Source: Setophaga petechia
Taxonomy: Eukaryota; Chordata; Aves; Passeriformes; Parulidae
NCBI GenBank assembly: GCA_024362935.1
Contig: JANCRA010000014.1
Span: 3,181,001 to 3,245,000 of the forward strand
DNA length: 64,000 nt
Direction: 5' to 3'
This document shows positions 12,701 through 22,640 of this stretch, one piece after another (the stretch's first letter is position 1; each line of letters opens with the position of its first letter). The notes beneath the pieces were generated by a model, which did not search any database, was not told the origin of the DNA, and worked only from the letters and a program-made list of their open reading frames with translations. Both the position numbers and the translations under genes were made by a program.

Positions 12701-13580
12701 CATAGCAGGCACCATGAGAACAGCCAGGCAGCTTTAAAAGCAGCAGTGAAAGCTTAGCCAAAAGAAAGGAGAGCTCAAAAAAATGGGGTTGGGCACTGAG
12801 GGGTGCCAGGCACCGGGATGCAGGGAACGGGAGCACCTGAGGGATTGCCAGGGGGACACAAGGGCTGGAATGCAGAGGATGCAGGAGGTGGTGTAGGGCC
12901 AGGGAAGTTTGAGACCAAAGGGGAAAAGGTGTTCTGAGGGATCGTGGGGATGCCAGGGTTGGGAGTTCCAAAGCTGGGGGAATGTGGGGATGCCGGGGAT
13001 GGGAGTTCTGAAGCTGGGGGAACGTGGGGATGCTGGGGATGGGAGTTCCAAGCTCGGGGAAGGTGGGGATGCCAGGGATGGGAGATCCAAGACTAGGGGA
13101 ACCTGGGGAGGCTGGGGATGGGAGTTCCAAGACTGGGGGAATGTTGGGATGCTGGGGATGGGAGTTGCAAGACTGGGGGAACGTGGGGATGCTGGGGATG
13201 GGAGTTCCAACACTGGGGATGCAGGAGACGGGAGTGCCAGGGGAACAGGGAGATGGGAGTGCCAGGGATGTGGGACACAGGGATGCCAGGCTATGAGAAC
13301 AGGCCGTCGCAGAAGCGGGTCCCAGGGAAGGGGGTCCCAGGGAAGGGGATCTCAGCACCGGGGGTCCCGGGTCACTCACGTGGGGGTCGGCGCGGAGCGG
13401 GCGCGGCCGGCGGGGCTCGGCGGAGCCCGTGGCCGCTCGCTGCCGGCCGGCGCCGAGGCAGAGCAGGAGGCAGCCCAGGGCCCAGCGCTTCAGCGGCGCC
13501 CAGGAACCGGGGGCGGCCGCTCGTCCGGCCCCGAGCAGCGCCAGCAGCGCCGCGGCCACCAGCGCCAGCAGCGCCAGCAT
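6555..13580 (-). CDS. Uncharacterised 385-aa protein, complete, 10 exons; related to N-terminal region of animal PEP-synthase-like proteins
   Basis: Function is unknown. Ten exons join in phase with GT/AG introns: 13380-13580, 12440-12574, 11514-11638, 11145-11213, 10851-10964, 10040-10155, 9637-9692, 8253-8305, 7406-7533 and 6555-6715, giving 1,158 nt ending in TAA. Residues 1-17 are very hydrophobic (signal peptide or anchor), and residues 32-45 form a second hydrophobic stretch. Sequons lie at N81, N180 and N310, which suits a lumenal or extracellular domain. Visible family-like motifs are RLDGIGEFE (near 104-112), HPNMMVRDES, MWSGGGL, FDGLLR, AQEPW, HEQWG, IRSHSYGVRNW, GYVFFPDG and a C-terminal GWGLVEFYYR. 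From memory, this pattern matches the region preceding the kinase domain of invertebrate proteins called PEP synthase or rifampicin phosphotransferase-like. No ATP-binding or phosphohistidine domain follows; the stop is directly after the conserved end. It is divergent to ZDHHC7. The gene model is strong, the family assignment moderate. Confidence 0.88.
6969..7122. repeat. 22-bp minisatellite, 7 copies
   Basis: Seven head-to-tail units of the type ACAAACAGAATCTGTAACTC with a constant 22-bp period. Units alternate between TGTAAC and TGGAAC. The array is in the last intron of the 385-aa gene, about 250 bp from its terminal exon. Confidence 0.92.
7200..7285 (+). mobile_element. CR1 LINE 3' tail
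   Basis: TTCAAGTCCCTTCCAACCCA followed by a degenerate TTTTATGGCTCT tail marks a CR1 3' end. Confidence 0.7.
7406..7533 (-). CDS. 385-aa protein, exon 9 (residues 290-333)
   Basis: The exon encodes LTVGYVFFPDGRKAG, ELAEDGLIQEEYG and VSFTA. Of two nearby acceptors, only CTTCAG at 7534-7539 keeps frame. The later TAG would bring an early stop. The donor is GTAAGC and there is a sequon at N310. Confidence 0.87.
7590..7895 (+). mobile_element. CR1 LINE 3' fragment
   Basis: It contains CTGCCTGGAGAAGAGAAGGC, GAAATTCTTCCCTGTGAGG and CCAAGGCCAGGTTGGACAG, standard CR1 3'-UTR landmarks. It lies antisense in an intron of the 385-aa gene. Confidence 0.85.
8006..8028. repeat. (CAGA)n microsatellite
   Basis: About six consecutive CAGA units in an intron of the 385-aa gene. 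Confidence 0.85.
8253..8305 (-). CDS. 385-aa protein, exon 8 (residues 273-290)
   Basis: A 53-bp exon encoding DGTAAHLTVINMPATTT, after CTTGCAG and before GTAAGT. It was found by phase requirement and family pattern, because it is too short to stand out as an open frame. Confidence 0.84.
9637..9692 (-). CDS. 385-aa protein, exon 7 (residues 254-272)
   Basis: A 56-bp exon encoding VRNWAEIRRYVMILAHFE. The acceptor is TTGCAG after a T-rich tract and the donor is GTAGGT. Confidence 0.87.
9830..9876 (+). mobile_element. CR1 LINE 3' tip
   Basis: AGGTCTCTTCCAACCTCA then ATTCTGTGATTCTATAAT, the CR1 end with its short terminal repeat. Confidence 0.7.
10040..10155 (-). CDS. 385-aa protein, exon 6 (residues 215-254)
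   Basis: The exon encodes FRHEQWGRSVGEIEIGNFGK and LSLQGIRSHSY between acceptor TTCCAG and donor GTAAGAG. The phase fits both neighbouring exons. Confidence 0.88.
10851..10964 (-). CDS. 385-aa protein, exon 5 (residues 177-215)
   Basis: The exon encodes WENSTDVFNFNVDSSPSTF followed by ARALAQEPWTIELFQRVK, a hallmark-looking segment of the family. There is a sequon at N180. The acceptor is TTTCTAG and the donor GTGAGA. Confidence 0.88.
11145..11213 (-). CDS. 385-aa protein, exon 4 (residues 154-177)
   Basis: A short 69-bp exon after acceptor CTTGCAG and before donor GTAAG. It encodes KGSYRQQWSEEEGELVPVKF, and the split arginine and glutamine codons at each end join correctly. Confidence 0.87.
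11514..11638 (-). CDS. 385-aa protein, exon 3 (residues 113-154)
   Basis: The exon encodes HPQHPNMMVRDES, MWSGGGLTMEYLEP and CWKINFDGLL, ending in phase 2 before GTAC. Two acceptors nine bases apart (TTTTAG and CCACAG) both keep frame and would include or omit HPQ. Confidence 0.88.
12440..12574 (-). CDS. 385-aa protein, exon 2 (residues 68-112)
   Basis: The acceptor CCCCAG and donor GTGAGTG bound 45 full codons. They encode the LYFTGF, ARRP and MWLFLRLDG segments, with a sequon at N81. Phase is 0 at both ends. Confidence 0.88.
12940..13290. repeat. 40-bp G-rich minisatellite in intron 1 of the 385-aa gene
   Basis: Units start GGGAGTTCCA at 12961, 13001, 13041, 13080, 13120, 13160 and 13200, with degenerate units at both ends. 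The plus strand is G-rich with multiple GGG runs. The array begins about 90 bp from the exon 1 donor. It creates long spurious open frames on both strands. Confidence 0.92.
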
Positions 13581-13720
13581 CGCGGGGAGCGGAGCGGGGA
13601 GCGGGGCCCGGTGCGGTGCGGGACGCGGAGAGGGACGCGGAGCGGGGATGGCTCCGGCCGCCCCCAAACCCCGCCTCGGGGCCGCTCCCCGTCCCGGCTC
13701 GGATCGCGGTCATTTCCGCG
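13370..13720 (-). promoter_or_regulatory. CpG-rich promoter region of the 385-aa gene
   Basis: A dense run of CG dinucleotides and GC-rich sequence spans exon 1 and the bases 5' of its ATG. It ends abruptly near 13,720 where base composition returns to average. This is a typical CpG-island promoter; no TATA box was seen. Confidence 0.7.
13380..13580 (-). CDS. 385-aa protein, exon 1 (residues 1-67)
   Basis: The ATG at 13578-13580 opens a Leu/Ala-rich hydrophobic leader (MLALLALVAAALLALL) and the exon ends ADPH before donor GTGAGTG. An in-frame ATG at 13667 would add 29 Pro/Arg-rich residues. I prefer the downstream start because it puts the hydrophobic segment at the extreme N terminus. The exon is inside a CpG island. 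Confidence 0.82.
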
Positions 13721-13884
13721 AGGGGGAAGTTGGATTTGCTGGGTCACTCCAAGGGAAGTTCAGGCAGTTCTCCTGCAAGGACACTACAGGAAAGCCTCTA
13801 ATGATGCGCGGCAGGAAAAGCGGGTGTGAGGCTCTCTTCCCCAGCTCTTTGCCACAGATCGCTGAAGGACAGTCCGTTTAAGAT

Positions 13885-14085
13885 AAGTGTTTGATAAGGA
13901 GGATGGTGAAGCACTGACACAGGTTGTCGCAGGTGGTGGATGTCCCATCTCTGGAAACATTTGGATGCAGCTTTGAGCAACCTGGTCTAGTTGAAGATGT
14001 CCATGGCAGAGGGGAGTTGGACTAAACGGCCTGCCAAAGGATCCTTCCAAATTAAACTACTCTATGATTCTATGTTTCTGTGATT
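13885..14085 (+). mobile_element. CR1 LINE 3' fragment
   Basis: GGATGGTGAAGCACTGACAC, the CATCTCTGGAAACATTT stretch and terminal CTATGATTCTATGTTTCTGT identify an older CR1 tail. It sits between the two divergent promoters. Confidence 0.8.
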
Positions 14086-16794
14086 TCAGATCCTGTTTTA
14101 TGGGGCTCTTGGCATCAGTGGGTCCTTCTCTTGCTCGCAATGCCAGCTCCAGCCAACAGGTAGCACCCCATTTCACTCAAAGAACCAAAAACCCCCACCC
14201 ACAGCAGGCACCTCAGCATCTCTTCAGGTAGTACTGTAGTACCACTTCTAGAAGCCATATTTTTGAAGGCTTTTGGCTGGGTGTACAAGAGATCTTTTTT
14301 ATTCCTTCTACAATTAGCATTTAGTTTCATTTCCCTGCACTGAAACAAGCCCAGCCTCTCAGGAGAGGTTGAAGTGCAGCCAATCTCACTTTGGAGAAAG
14401 CTGGGGCTCTCAGAACCGGGGCTTTCTTTGTCTCCTGGGTGTTTGGACTCCCTGTTAGCTCTCCAAACTTCTCAGTGGATTCATTGTTACTTGCAAAAAC
14501 ATTTATTGTGCATTTTTCTGCCTTGTTTCAACTGTGCCTCAGTTTGGTTTTATAACCACCTCTGCCCTGGTTTGTGTTTAATGGATCAGTGCTTATGGTT
14601 CTTTCAATTTTCTTCTCTGAATGTAACTTGTTTTTAATAACCTCCTGAGCTCTGCTGCTCCTTTCTGCCCTTTTCCCAGTTTGTCCTGATACTGATGTGC
14701 ACTTACACTGCCTCGGTGATCATGTTTCTGTTGTTCCCTCAAAACCTTTTAGCACTTTAGATGTTCCTTTTACCTTCTTAAAAAGGCTCCTCGGTTTTAC
14801 ACAGCTCCCCTTTCCTGAGCCTGGGCAGAGCTGTTCTGTGGTGCTATATTGCTGTCCGTGGGCCACATCAAATTAAAAGGAGAAGGGCAGAAGGCACCAG
14901 AGATTCAGACAATGAGGTTCAGAAATTAATTTCTGTAAATCATCATTGCTTCAGCCAATATTGAAGGGACAAATCCTAAAGTTAAGCACCTAGAGCAGGC
15001 AGAGAGCCAATAAGGTTGTTTTCCAGAGGGTCAGAGGGATAATAAGGTTGTTTTCATACTTCAGGTTGTGCTGTGGAGGGATTGAGAACAGCCTGAAAGA
15101 AAGAGATGTGTCACAATGTTATCACCCTGCACCTGCAGCACAGCAGATGTGGCTCAGCCCACAAAAAGGCTGCAAAGGGAATGGATTATGAAAAACAGCT
15201 TTTCTTTTCTGCTAGAATCTGAACACATTATTGACACAAAGCAATAGTCAGTGGGGAAAGATCCACACAAATGACAAACCTTTGACTTTACAAACATGCA
15301 CAGAATTAAATCCTCCTCTGCCCGAGGTGGAAGGGGGTACAACAAATGACAGATTCTTCTAAACTCATTTTTCCCCCAATGCAACCCATGAGCAGCTTTG
15401 CTGCCCTTCCCCAGTTTGCTGGAATCCTCACACAAACCATTTGAATTTCAATATTTGTATATCTGAGGGGAGGAGAAAGGTGAATATTTCATGCCTGATG
15501 TGTGAGTCTTCCCAGGCCACAGTGAAGGCATTGTGTGAATCTGTACCAGAGATAAGCTCCTTCCTTCCTCTCAGGACAGGACATGGAAACAATTTGTTTC
15601 GTGCCACCTTCTGTTTCCACATTTCTTAGGTAATTTGTTTGAGGGCTTGAAGTTATCTCTGGCAAACAATTTATCTTGGCATTATTATTTGTGGTGGAAA
15701 TGGGTTCCAAACCATCAGGACTTGCAGAAGAACCAGAGTCCTGGGGATGTTTTTGCTGTGACAACACCAGCTCTCTGTGCATTGAAACAAGTCTAAGAGC
15801 TGCTCCATGTGTTCAGCAATAATGTGGGGAGGAAAATACTCAACTGATTGTTTTTTAAGATCAGGAGGAAATCAGGAATCTGTGACCGATGCATGGTGCT
15901 AAAACATAAAGAAAAAGCAAGCTGAATTTAAGAATTTCTGGTTAGCATAAATTTAAGCTTCTGTATAAGGTTTTAAGCATCTGCAATATTGCTAAAAAAA
16001 GATGTCACACTGCTTAGCTTTTTTGTAATGCCTGGGTAATTCTGGTACCTCAGCCAGCCTGAGATAAAGAGTACAATAATGGTAGTTTTCTCAAGGGCTA
16101 AACTCACTGTAATTTAATAAAAAATAATAGAATATTCTTTTGTTTTTATTTTTATACCTGCATAAATAACATATTAGTTACATTAAGGAAAACACCGAGG
16201 GAGAAGGCAGATTTAGAAAACGATCAGCTCTTCTCATTTTGCGTCTATAAATATTTAGGTAATTACATTTGAATAGCAGAGACACTGGCATAGACAAGTT
16301 TCCTTTCGTATGTGCAAGCAGCTGTTAAGAAACAGAAGAAAATATGTCAAACCAAGCTTTTCAGAAGTCCCCAATATTTCAGCACAGAAGAGGAGACAAA
16401 CAGGCTCGTGAGCAGCTGTATTTTATTCACTTATCAGCACACAGCACCCTTGTGCACTGGCTGCCCGTGTCCCACTAGATGGTGGTCATGCTACAAGAAA
16501 AAAAAGGATGCAGGAGCCTGCCCGAGTTGTCATTCTTTCTGTCATCCTTCAGCGTTTTTAATTTGTTTAAAAATATCCTCAGCTCACACACTGCAAGGTT
16601 TGCTGTTTTGCTTGTACTTTTTGAGCCACTGGGTCTGCATTTTTCCTAATACACAGTGGGGAAATCCTGAGTGTCATATAATATTTCCATATCAAACAAT
16701 TTAACTATTGATGTTTAAGCACAGTGAACAACTGCTGAACATGCTCTTGAGTTAGGTGCCAAATCACATTCCTGAGGCTCTCAGAAGTGAAATC
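14086..16794. other. Interval between the divergent promoters, no supported gene
   Basis: AT-leaning unique sequence between the two CpG islands. I see no exon-like frame with splice sites. Confidence 0.5.
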
Positions 16795-16940
16795 ATAGAA
16801 TCACAGATGGTTTGGGTGGGAAGGGACCTCAAAGCTCATCCCATTCCACCCCCTGCCACGGGCAGGGACAGCTCCCACTGTCCCAGGCTGCTCCAAGCCC
16901 CATTCAACCTGGCCTTGGACACTGCCGGGGATGAGGTACA
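16795..16940 (-). mobile_element. CR1 LINE 3' tail, reversed
   Basis: CATAGAATCACAGATGGTTT and GAAGGGACCTCAAAGCTCAT, then the CCTGGCCTTGGACACT stretch, are CR1 read on the minus strand. Confidence 0.85.
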
Positions 16941-17034
16941 AATTAATGAGGGACTGTAATGGAATATGACCACGAAAATATGTGTTGGCCTAAAGCAGAA
17001 ATTCTTCATGAAAGAACTGAGTACCCACTGCCTC

Positions 17035-17445
17035 TGTGCCCGGTTCTTGCAGGGGCAGGGGGATGTCTCCACCTGGAGACATCAGGGACCTGGAGCTGCT
17101 GCAGAGAGCCCAGAGGAGGCTCCAGGCTGATCAGAGGATGGAGCAGCTCTGCTGGAGGAAAGGCTGGGAGAGATGGCAATGTTCACCTGGAAAAGTGAAA
17201 CTTCAGGGTGACCTCATGGCAGCCTCGCAGTGCCTGAAGGGAGCCCACAGGAAAGATGGAATGGGACTGTTTATTAGAGCCTGGAGTGACACGACCAGAG
17301 GGAATGGCCTCAAACTGACAGAGTACGTTTGGATTAGATGTTAGGAGGAAATTCTCCCCTGTGAGGGCGCGGATAGCCTGGCACGGACTGCCCAGCGAAG
17401 CTGCGGCTGCCCCATCCCGGGAGGTGCCCCAAGCCGGGCCAGACC
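17035..17445 (+). mobile_element. CR1 LINE 3' fragment
   Basis: GAGGAGGCTCCAGGCTGATC, CAGGGTGACCTCATGGCAGC and GGATTAGATGTTAGGAGGAA are CR1 landmarks. It ends just before the ZDHHC7 CpG island. Confidence 0.82.
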
Positions 17446-17559
17446 ATGCGCACCCTGGCACAGTGGGCGGTGTCCCTGCCGGTGGCCGGGGTGGGACGGG
17501 AGGATCACTGCCCTCCGTGCCCGCTCCAGGAGGGCGCTGCGGGTGTCCCTGCCGGTGGC

Positions 17560-18340
17560 AGGGGTAGGACGGGAGGATCACTGCCCTCCCTGCCCGCTCC
17601 AGGAAGGCGCTGCGCTTGTGCTTGTGCTTGTGCTTGTGCCCGTGCCCGTGCCCGTGCCCGTGCCCGTGCCCGTGCCCGGCCCTGCCCTCCGCCCCATCCA
17701 TGCCGGCGCTGTGGGTGTGCCCAGCCCCAGCCCCAGCCCCGCCCTCAGGGCCGCGCCAAGGGCGCCCCGCCCGCCGCGCCTGCGCGGGGCCGCGCGCGCG
17801 TCCCTTCCGCCTCCCGCGGAAGCGCCGCCCCCGCCGCTTCCGGGATCCTGCGGCTCCTCGGGAGCCTCGGGAGCCGCGGGCGCGGTGGCGGCGGGCGCGG
17901 AGCTCCAGCGGCCGGGGCCCGGCCCCAGCGCCCCACCGCGCCAGGGCAGCGGCGCCGCCACCGCCGCTGCTGCCGCTGCTGAGGTAAATCCGCTGGCGGT
18001 CCCTCCCCGCGCCCCGGCGGGTCCCCGCGGCAGGGAGCGCGGTGGCCCCGGGAAGGGCGAGCGGGGAAGGTGAGCGGGGCTGAGCCGCCTCAGGCCGGGC
18101 TGAGCGTTGTGGGCGCAGTTCGTGGGGTGTTTCTGCGCCTCCCGTCGCTTTCCGCGTTATTTACACCCCCCGAAAAAAATTAAAAATTCTCCCCGGCAGC
18201 TGTGGGCAGGAGCGCGGCCGTGCCCCGGTGCCCGGTGCGGAGCCCGGGCTGCCGCCGGCGGAGGCTGAAGGGCAGCGGGCACCTCCCGTGTCTGCCTCGC
18301 TCCTTCCCGGCCGTGCCCTGCCGCCTGCTCCGGGGAGTTC
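17560..18340 (+). promoter_or_regulatory. ZDHHC7: CpG island promoter and non-coding first exon of ZDHHC7
   Basis: A strongly CpG-rich block is centred on 17,750-18,070. A CCGCCGCTGCTGCCG-type stretch ends in GAG followed by donor GTAAAT at 17,984, so a 5' untranslated exon probably ends at 17,983. It would splice to the acceptor at 25,683. The transcription start is not determined. Position, orientation and the absence of another gene before 25.7 kb tie it to ZDHHC7. Confidence 0.7.
17607..17680. repeat. Hexanucleotide repeat upstream of the ZDHHC7 first exon
   Basis: About four TGCTTG-type units are followed directly by about seven TGCCCG-type units. The two blocks are clean and share one register, and the second block gains one CpG per unit. 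The array sits at the 5' edge of the CpG island. Confidence 0.88.
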
Positions 18341-19844
18341 CCCTGGTTTCTGTGCTTCTCCTTTTCCTCGTTTCCAGGAGGGGAGAACGGCGCTTGCAGG
18401 AAGTGGGAATGCAAATAGCTCTCAGGCGAGAGGGTGGGTTGGTGCAGCACGGCGTGTGTGCGATCTGTGCCGTGAAAAAAAGGGATTGGGAAATCGCTGG
18501 CTACTTTTTGTACTGAATATCCACTGGTGTGATGGTATCGGGATGCAGAATTACAGTGATGTAACTGTTTGCTTTGCTGGAGACATAATTAGGTTGAAGT
18601 CGCCGTGACTGTTCACATTAACAGACTTAAATTAGCTCTTTTGAAGTGAATGCTCTCTGGCTTTGAAAATTTGCAGATAAAAGGAACCGTACTGGTTCAT
18701 TAGGCGATGAAACTGATGTGAAATTTTAGTGGTCTGAGATTAGAGTTAAATAGCTGAGATCTGTTTGTGGCTGAAAGGAATTGGTAATACTTTTATCTCA
18801 CTAAATACTCTATCTCTCTTCTTGGTTTTCCTTTAGCATGGGATATTTTGTATCATACAGATCTGATGATTTCTTTTTTATGCCTTTTATGAGGGTGGGG
18901 AGCTTTTAAAGAAAGTGAATGGAAGGAATTTTGCTGTGGTTGAATGGCTGAACATGAAGAACATAGTGGAAATATGAGGAACATTTGAAATGAGGAACAA
19001 TTCAACATGAGGAGCAATTGAAACAAATGCTTGAGCATTCTTCTGATGAATATTGGAAGTTGCTAGTGAGAGTAGTTTGACCAATAGCATTATTTTTTGG
19101 AATCTGGGAAGAAGAATCAATCACGTGTATATAGATGTGGATATAATAGCTAAGATAAAAATGTGCTTGCCAGGTTGATACCAGAGAGCAATCACTGTGT
19201 GTGATACCTGAGCTCTCTTCAGTGGAGTGTGAGGACAGAGCGTGCACTGATGAATGCAAAAATTAGAAATAAAAAATTACTTTCTCAAGTAGGATGTGAT
19301 CCATTGCTGTTGGCAAAGAGGTTAAACTTTCAGCTTGCAATTACCAATGTTGGCATTGGTGTGAGCCTGCAGCCTTGTGGGGTCTAATCTGAATTTGAGC
19401 CTGTGGCCCTGTTCCAGAAGAGGCAGAAATCAGAGCCCAGCCACAGATTGTGTTCGTGTCCTTCTCAGGTGAAGGTTGTTTCACCAGGAGCCTTTTGTCC
19501 TTGCTGCTGTACCCAGTGAACTCTTGGTGCATCTGATAGTGTTCTTTGCTGGGCAGCAAGGTCATGTGTAATATAATTTCTTTGACTTTCACATTTCAGA
19601 GTGAAAGATCTGTTATTGAAAAGATATCCTCTTGAGCATCTCTGGTATTACTTTGTGCTTTTATTAAAGTGATTTGGTATCATAAATCTATTCCATGTCT
19701 GATAGCAAAGCTTTGTAATACTTCATATAAACATGTGTTCTGAATACGTGCATCAGGGTGTTTTCTTGCATTTTTAATAACTTCTCTTACTGTGAATTCT
19801 CATTTCTGGGTTTTGAGGATGTTCATAAAGATGCTCGTGGCATA

Positions 19845-20095
19845 AATCATAGAAATGGATTGGGTTGGAAGGGACCTTAAAGATCATCTTATTCCCAGCC
19901 CCCTGGGAACATCCTCAACCAGATGGGATTGCTCAGAGCTCCATCCAGCCTGGCCTTGAACAATTCCAGGGATCCAGGGCACCCACAGCTTCTCTGGGCA
20001 CCCAGTGCCAGGCCCTGACCACCCTCACAGGGAGCAATTCCTTCTGTATATCTAAACCAAATGTCTTTTTCTTTCAGTTTAAAAAAAGACATAAG
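19845..20095 (-). mobile_element. CR1 LINE 3' tail, reversed
   Basis: AATCATAGAAATGGATTGGG, GAAGGGACCTTAAAGATCAT and CCCAGTGCCAGGCCCTGACC mark CR1 on the minus strand in ZDHHC7 intron 1. Confidence 0.85.
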
Positions 20096-22434
20096 TAATT
20101 AGATGATCAATTTCCCAGTAAGACCTTCATAGTTATGCTGGAGTACTTCTGTATACTGAGGAGATTTAGAAGCAGCACATCCCATTTTCACAGCTGGAAA
20201 GGAGCAATTCCAGTGTTTCATGATGGGCTGGCTTAAGGAGAATTGTTACAGCAGCTTGAAACTTGACTGTATGAAATATGTGCTTAGTGAATATTCTCTT
20301 CAATGTGTTGTTAGTGAATATTCTCTTCAATGTGTGCTCACAAATAATCTCCCATTAATTCTGTGTTCACTGTGACCTGTCCCCGTGTGCCTGCAGGAGA
20401 GCAGAGATGGACCAGCACAAGGAAAGGGCTACAAGGCATAAATGGGAAATCCAAGAGAGAAACACATAATATATTGTAAGAACAACAACAGCAGGGTTTG
20501 GAGAGCTGGTGAGCTGTGCCCCTGAGCGTGGATTTGGGATAAGTTGATGCTAACACTGCAGGGTTGTGTCATGGATCTCCATCACAAGTTATTCCAGCTG
20601 CTCCTCTCCAGAGCTGTGTGTGCTGTGTTCAGCACATCCCAGGTTCCCAAATTGCTGAGAAGGTGGCTGCTAGACCAGTGCCTGGAAAAGAATGAAAACA
20701 GTCACAGCTGACTTTCTTAATGCCTTTGCAGCTTGGCTTGCCTGGATCTGTAATGAAAGGAGGTGATTCTTCTAAATGAGACATGACTCTGTGCAGGCAT
20801 TATCTGGTAGATGTTTATCTGTCAGGGGTGCTCAGTCCAAACTGCCCATGGGTGCAGGAGGAGCTTTGCCTGCTTGGTTTATTCAAACTCCCGAGTTCCT
20901 GGAGTTAATGTTTATGCTGTAACCTCTTAGGGAGATTACAGGGCTGTAATTTTGATTTGCCCCCAGTGCTCTGCTTCCAGGTGGGATCTAAATCCATTGT
21001 ATGTAGGCTCTGCAGGATTATTATTCTGATGTGCAAAATGTGTTGGTGTCTCTGCAACTATGGAGAGCAATCAGAAATGTTGAAATCAAGGCATTTTCTT
21101 TATTGTGTTACCAGTGAAATGGGAGGAGTCTGAGGAGCTGTCCATTGTGTAGCTTGAAGGAAAAGGCAACCAAAAAAATTTATGCTTTGACAGCTGATGG
21201 ATTTTTAGTCTGTATAGAAATTCTTACTTGTTTAAAAAATTACAGAGAAATAAGGTTTTATTTTTTCCTACAACAATATTTTTCTGTTCATCCTCAAAAA
21301 ATAGCAGGGAAAAGGACTGTTCTTAAGCCTGAAATGCCTGTTTTTTTAAATTTAACTACCAGTCCAGGGACCTTATAATACAATTAGTTGTGTTGTGTCA
21401 TTTGTCTTCCTAATGCCCTTTGCAACCTTTTTCCACTAAACCCAGTGATCTTGCAGGGCCATCTTTCTGGTAATCATGAGTTTATAACACAACTTCTTCA
21501 ATAGCTGTTTGGGTTTTTTTAATTCCAGTAGTACATCAGCATTTTAGACCTGAGTTTCAGTACCACTGAGGTGCAGGTCAGATGAGAATTTCAAATAACA
21601 CCAAAGAGTGGAGCAGGGTTGGGTCAGGTTTAATATAACCACGTGTGCAAACATAACATTGGGCATGAAACACTGAATAATTTGGTGTTATCTTCTGGTG
21701 CTAAATAAAGATTTGTACAAGGTCAAATTAAAAACTGTTGCTTGATATATTAGAGGCTGGAGCATTTTGAGTGTTTTGCTTTGCCCTTTTGTACTCAAAG
21801 AGTAAATTTGGTTAGGACAGGCATTGAAGCAAATAAATGAAGAGTAGAGGGAAGCTGTGAGCATCTCAGTGGGGAGGCTGAGCTCTTCATAAAGGGAGAG
21901 CTTTCAAACATTGATCCTCTTCCCTTGCAGGGACCCAGGTGTGGGCAGCTGGGGAGGAGAAGGAAGGGGCAGATCCCATGGGAATGCCTAAATCCATCAT
22001 CCCTGCACAGCTGAGCTGAGGGGACACTTGCACATAAACCAGGAGCTGGTGAGGCTGTGACAAACACAGGTTTTGCACAGGATTGCAGTTGGGATTAGGG
22101 GCTGGCTGAACAAATCACATCCCTGTCTCAGCAGTGAACTCTCCAGGAGCAGCTGATGGCTGTGAGCTGAATGTTTCACCTGCAGAGGCTGAGGGTGTCA
22201 CTGCCTGCCATCCCCAGCTCCCCAGGGGTGGGTGGCACTGTGCCTTAGTGGCACACACTCAGCCTGTCTGCTCCTGTCTCTGCTCAGCTGCCACCAGATG
22301 CCACCTCGGTGACAGCTTAATGGGTGTGCATTTCACAATATTGTGAAGTTTAAGGGAAGTATAAAAGCTTATCTGTACAGCAAACCACAAAGCAATCACA
22401 GCTTCCTGCACTGCTACAGAAGAGAAGGGGGTGG

Positions 22435-22640
22435 TTTAAACTAAAAGAGGGTCAGTTGGGGTTTGATAGCAGAAATTTTTCACAGTGAGGGTGGTGAAGC
22501 TCGGTCAGGGATGTCCAAACTCAGGTGCTTGGAGGTTCAGAAAAACCTGGGATAGTGGGATATGTCCCTGCCCCTGGTAGATGGTGGCACAAGGTGACAT
22601 TCAAAGCTCCCTTCCAACCCAATCTATTCAATAATTCTGA
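22435..22640 (+). mobile_element. CR1 LINE 3' tail
   Basis: CAGTGAGGGTGGTGAAGCTC, then CTCCCTTCCAACCCAATCTA and an ATTC-rich end. It lies in ZDHHC7 intron 1. Confidence 0.78.

Noticed and set aside
12666..13829. Long overlapping open frames on both strands
   Set aside because: They are shadows of the 40-bp minisatellite and the CpG island; only exon 1 at 13380-13580 is supported.
17446..18073. Long Pro/Ala/Arg-rich frames on both strands
   Set aside because: GC-rich CpG-island sequence and a hexamer repeat lack stops by composition; no domain is present.
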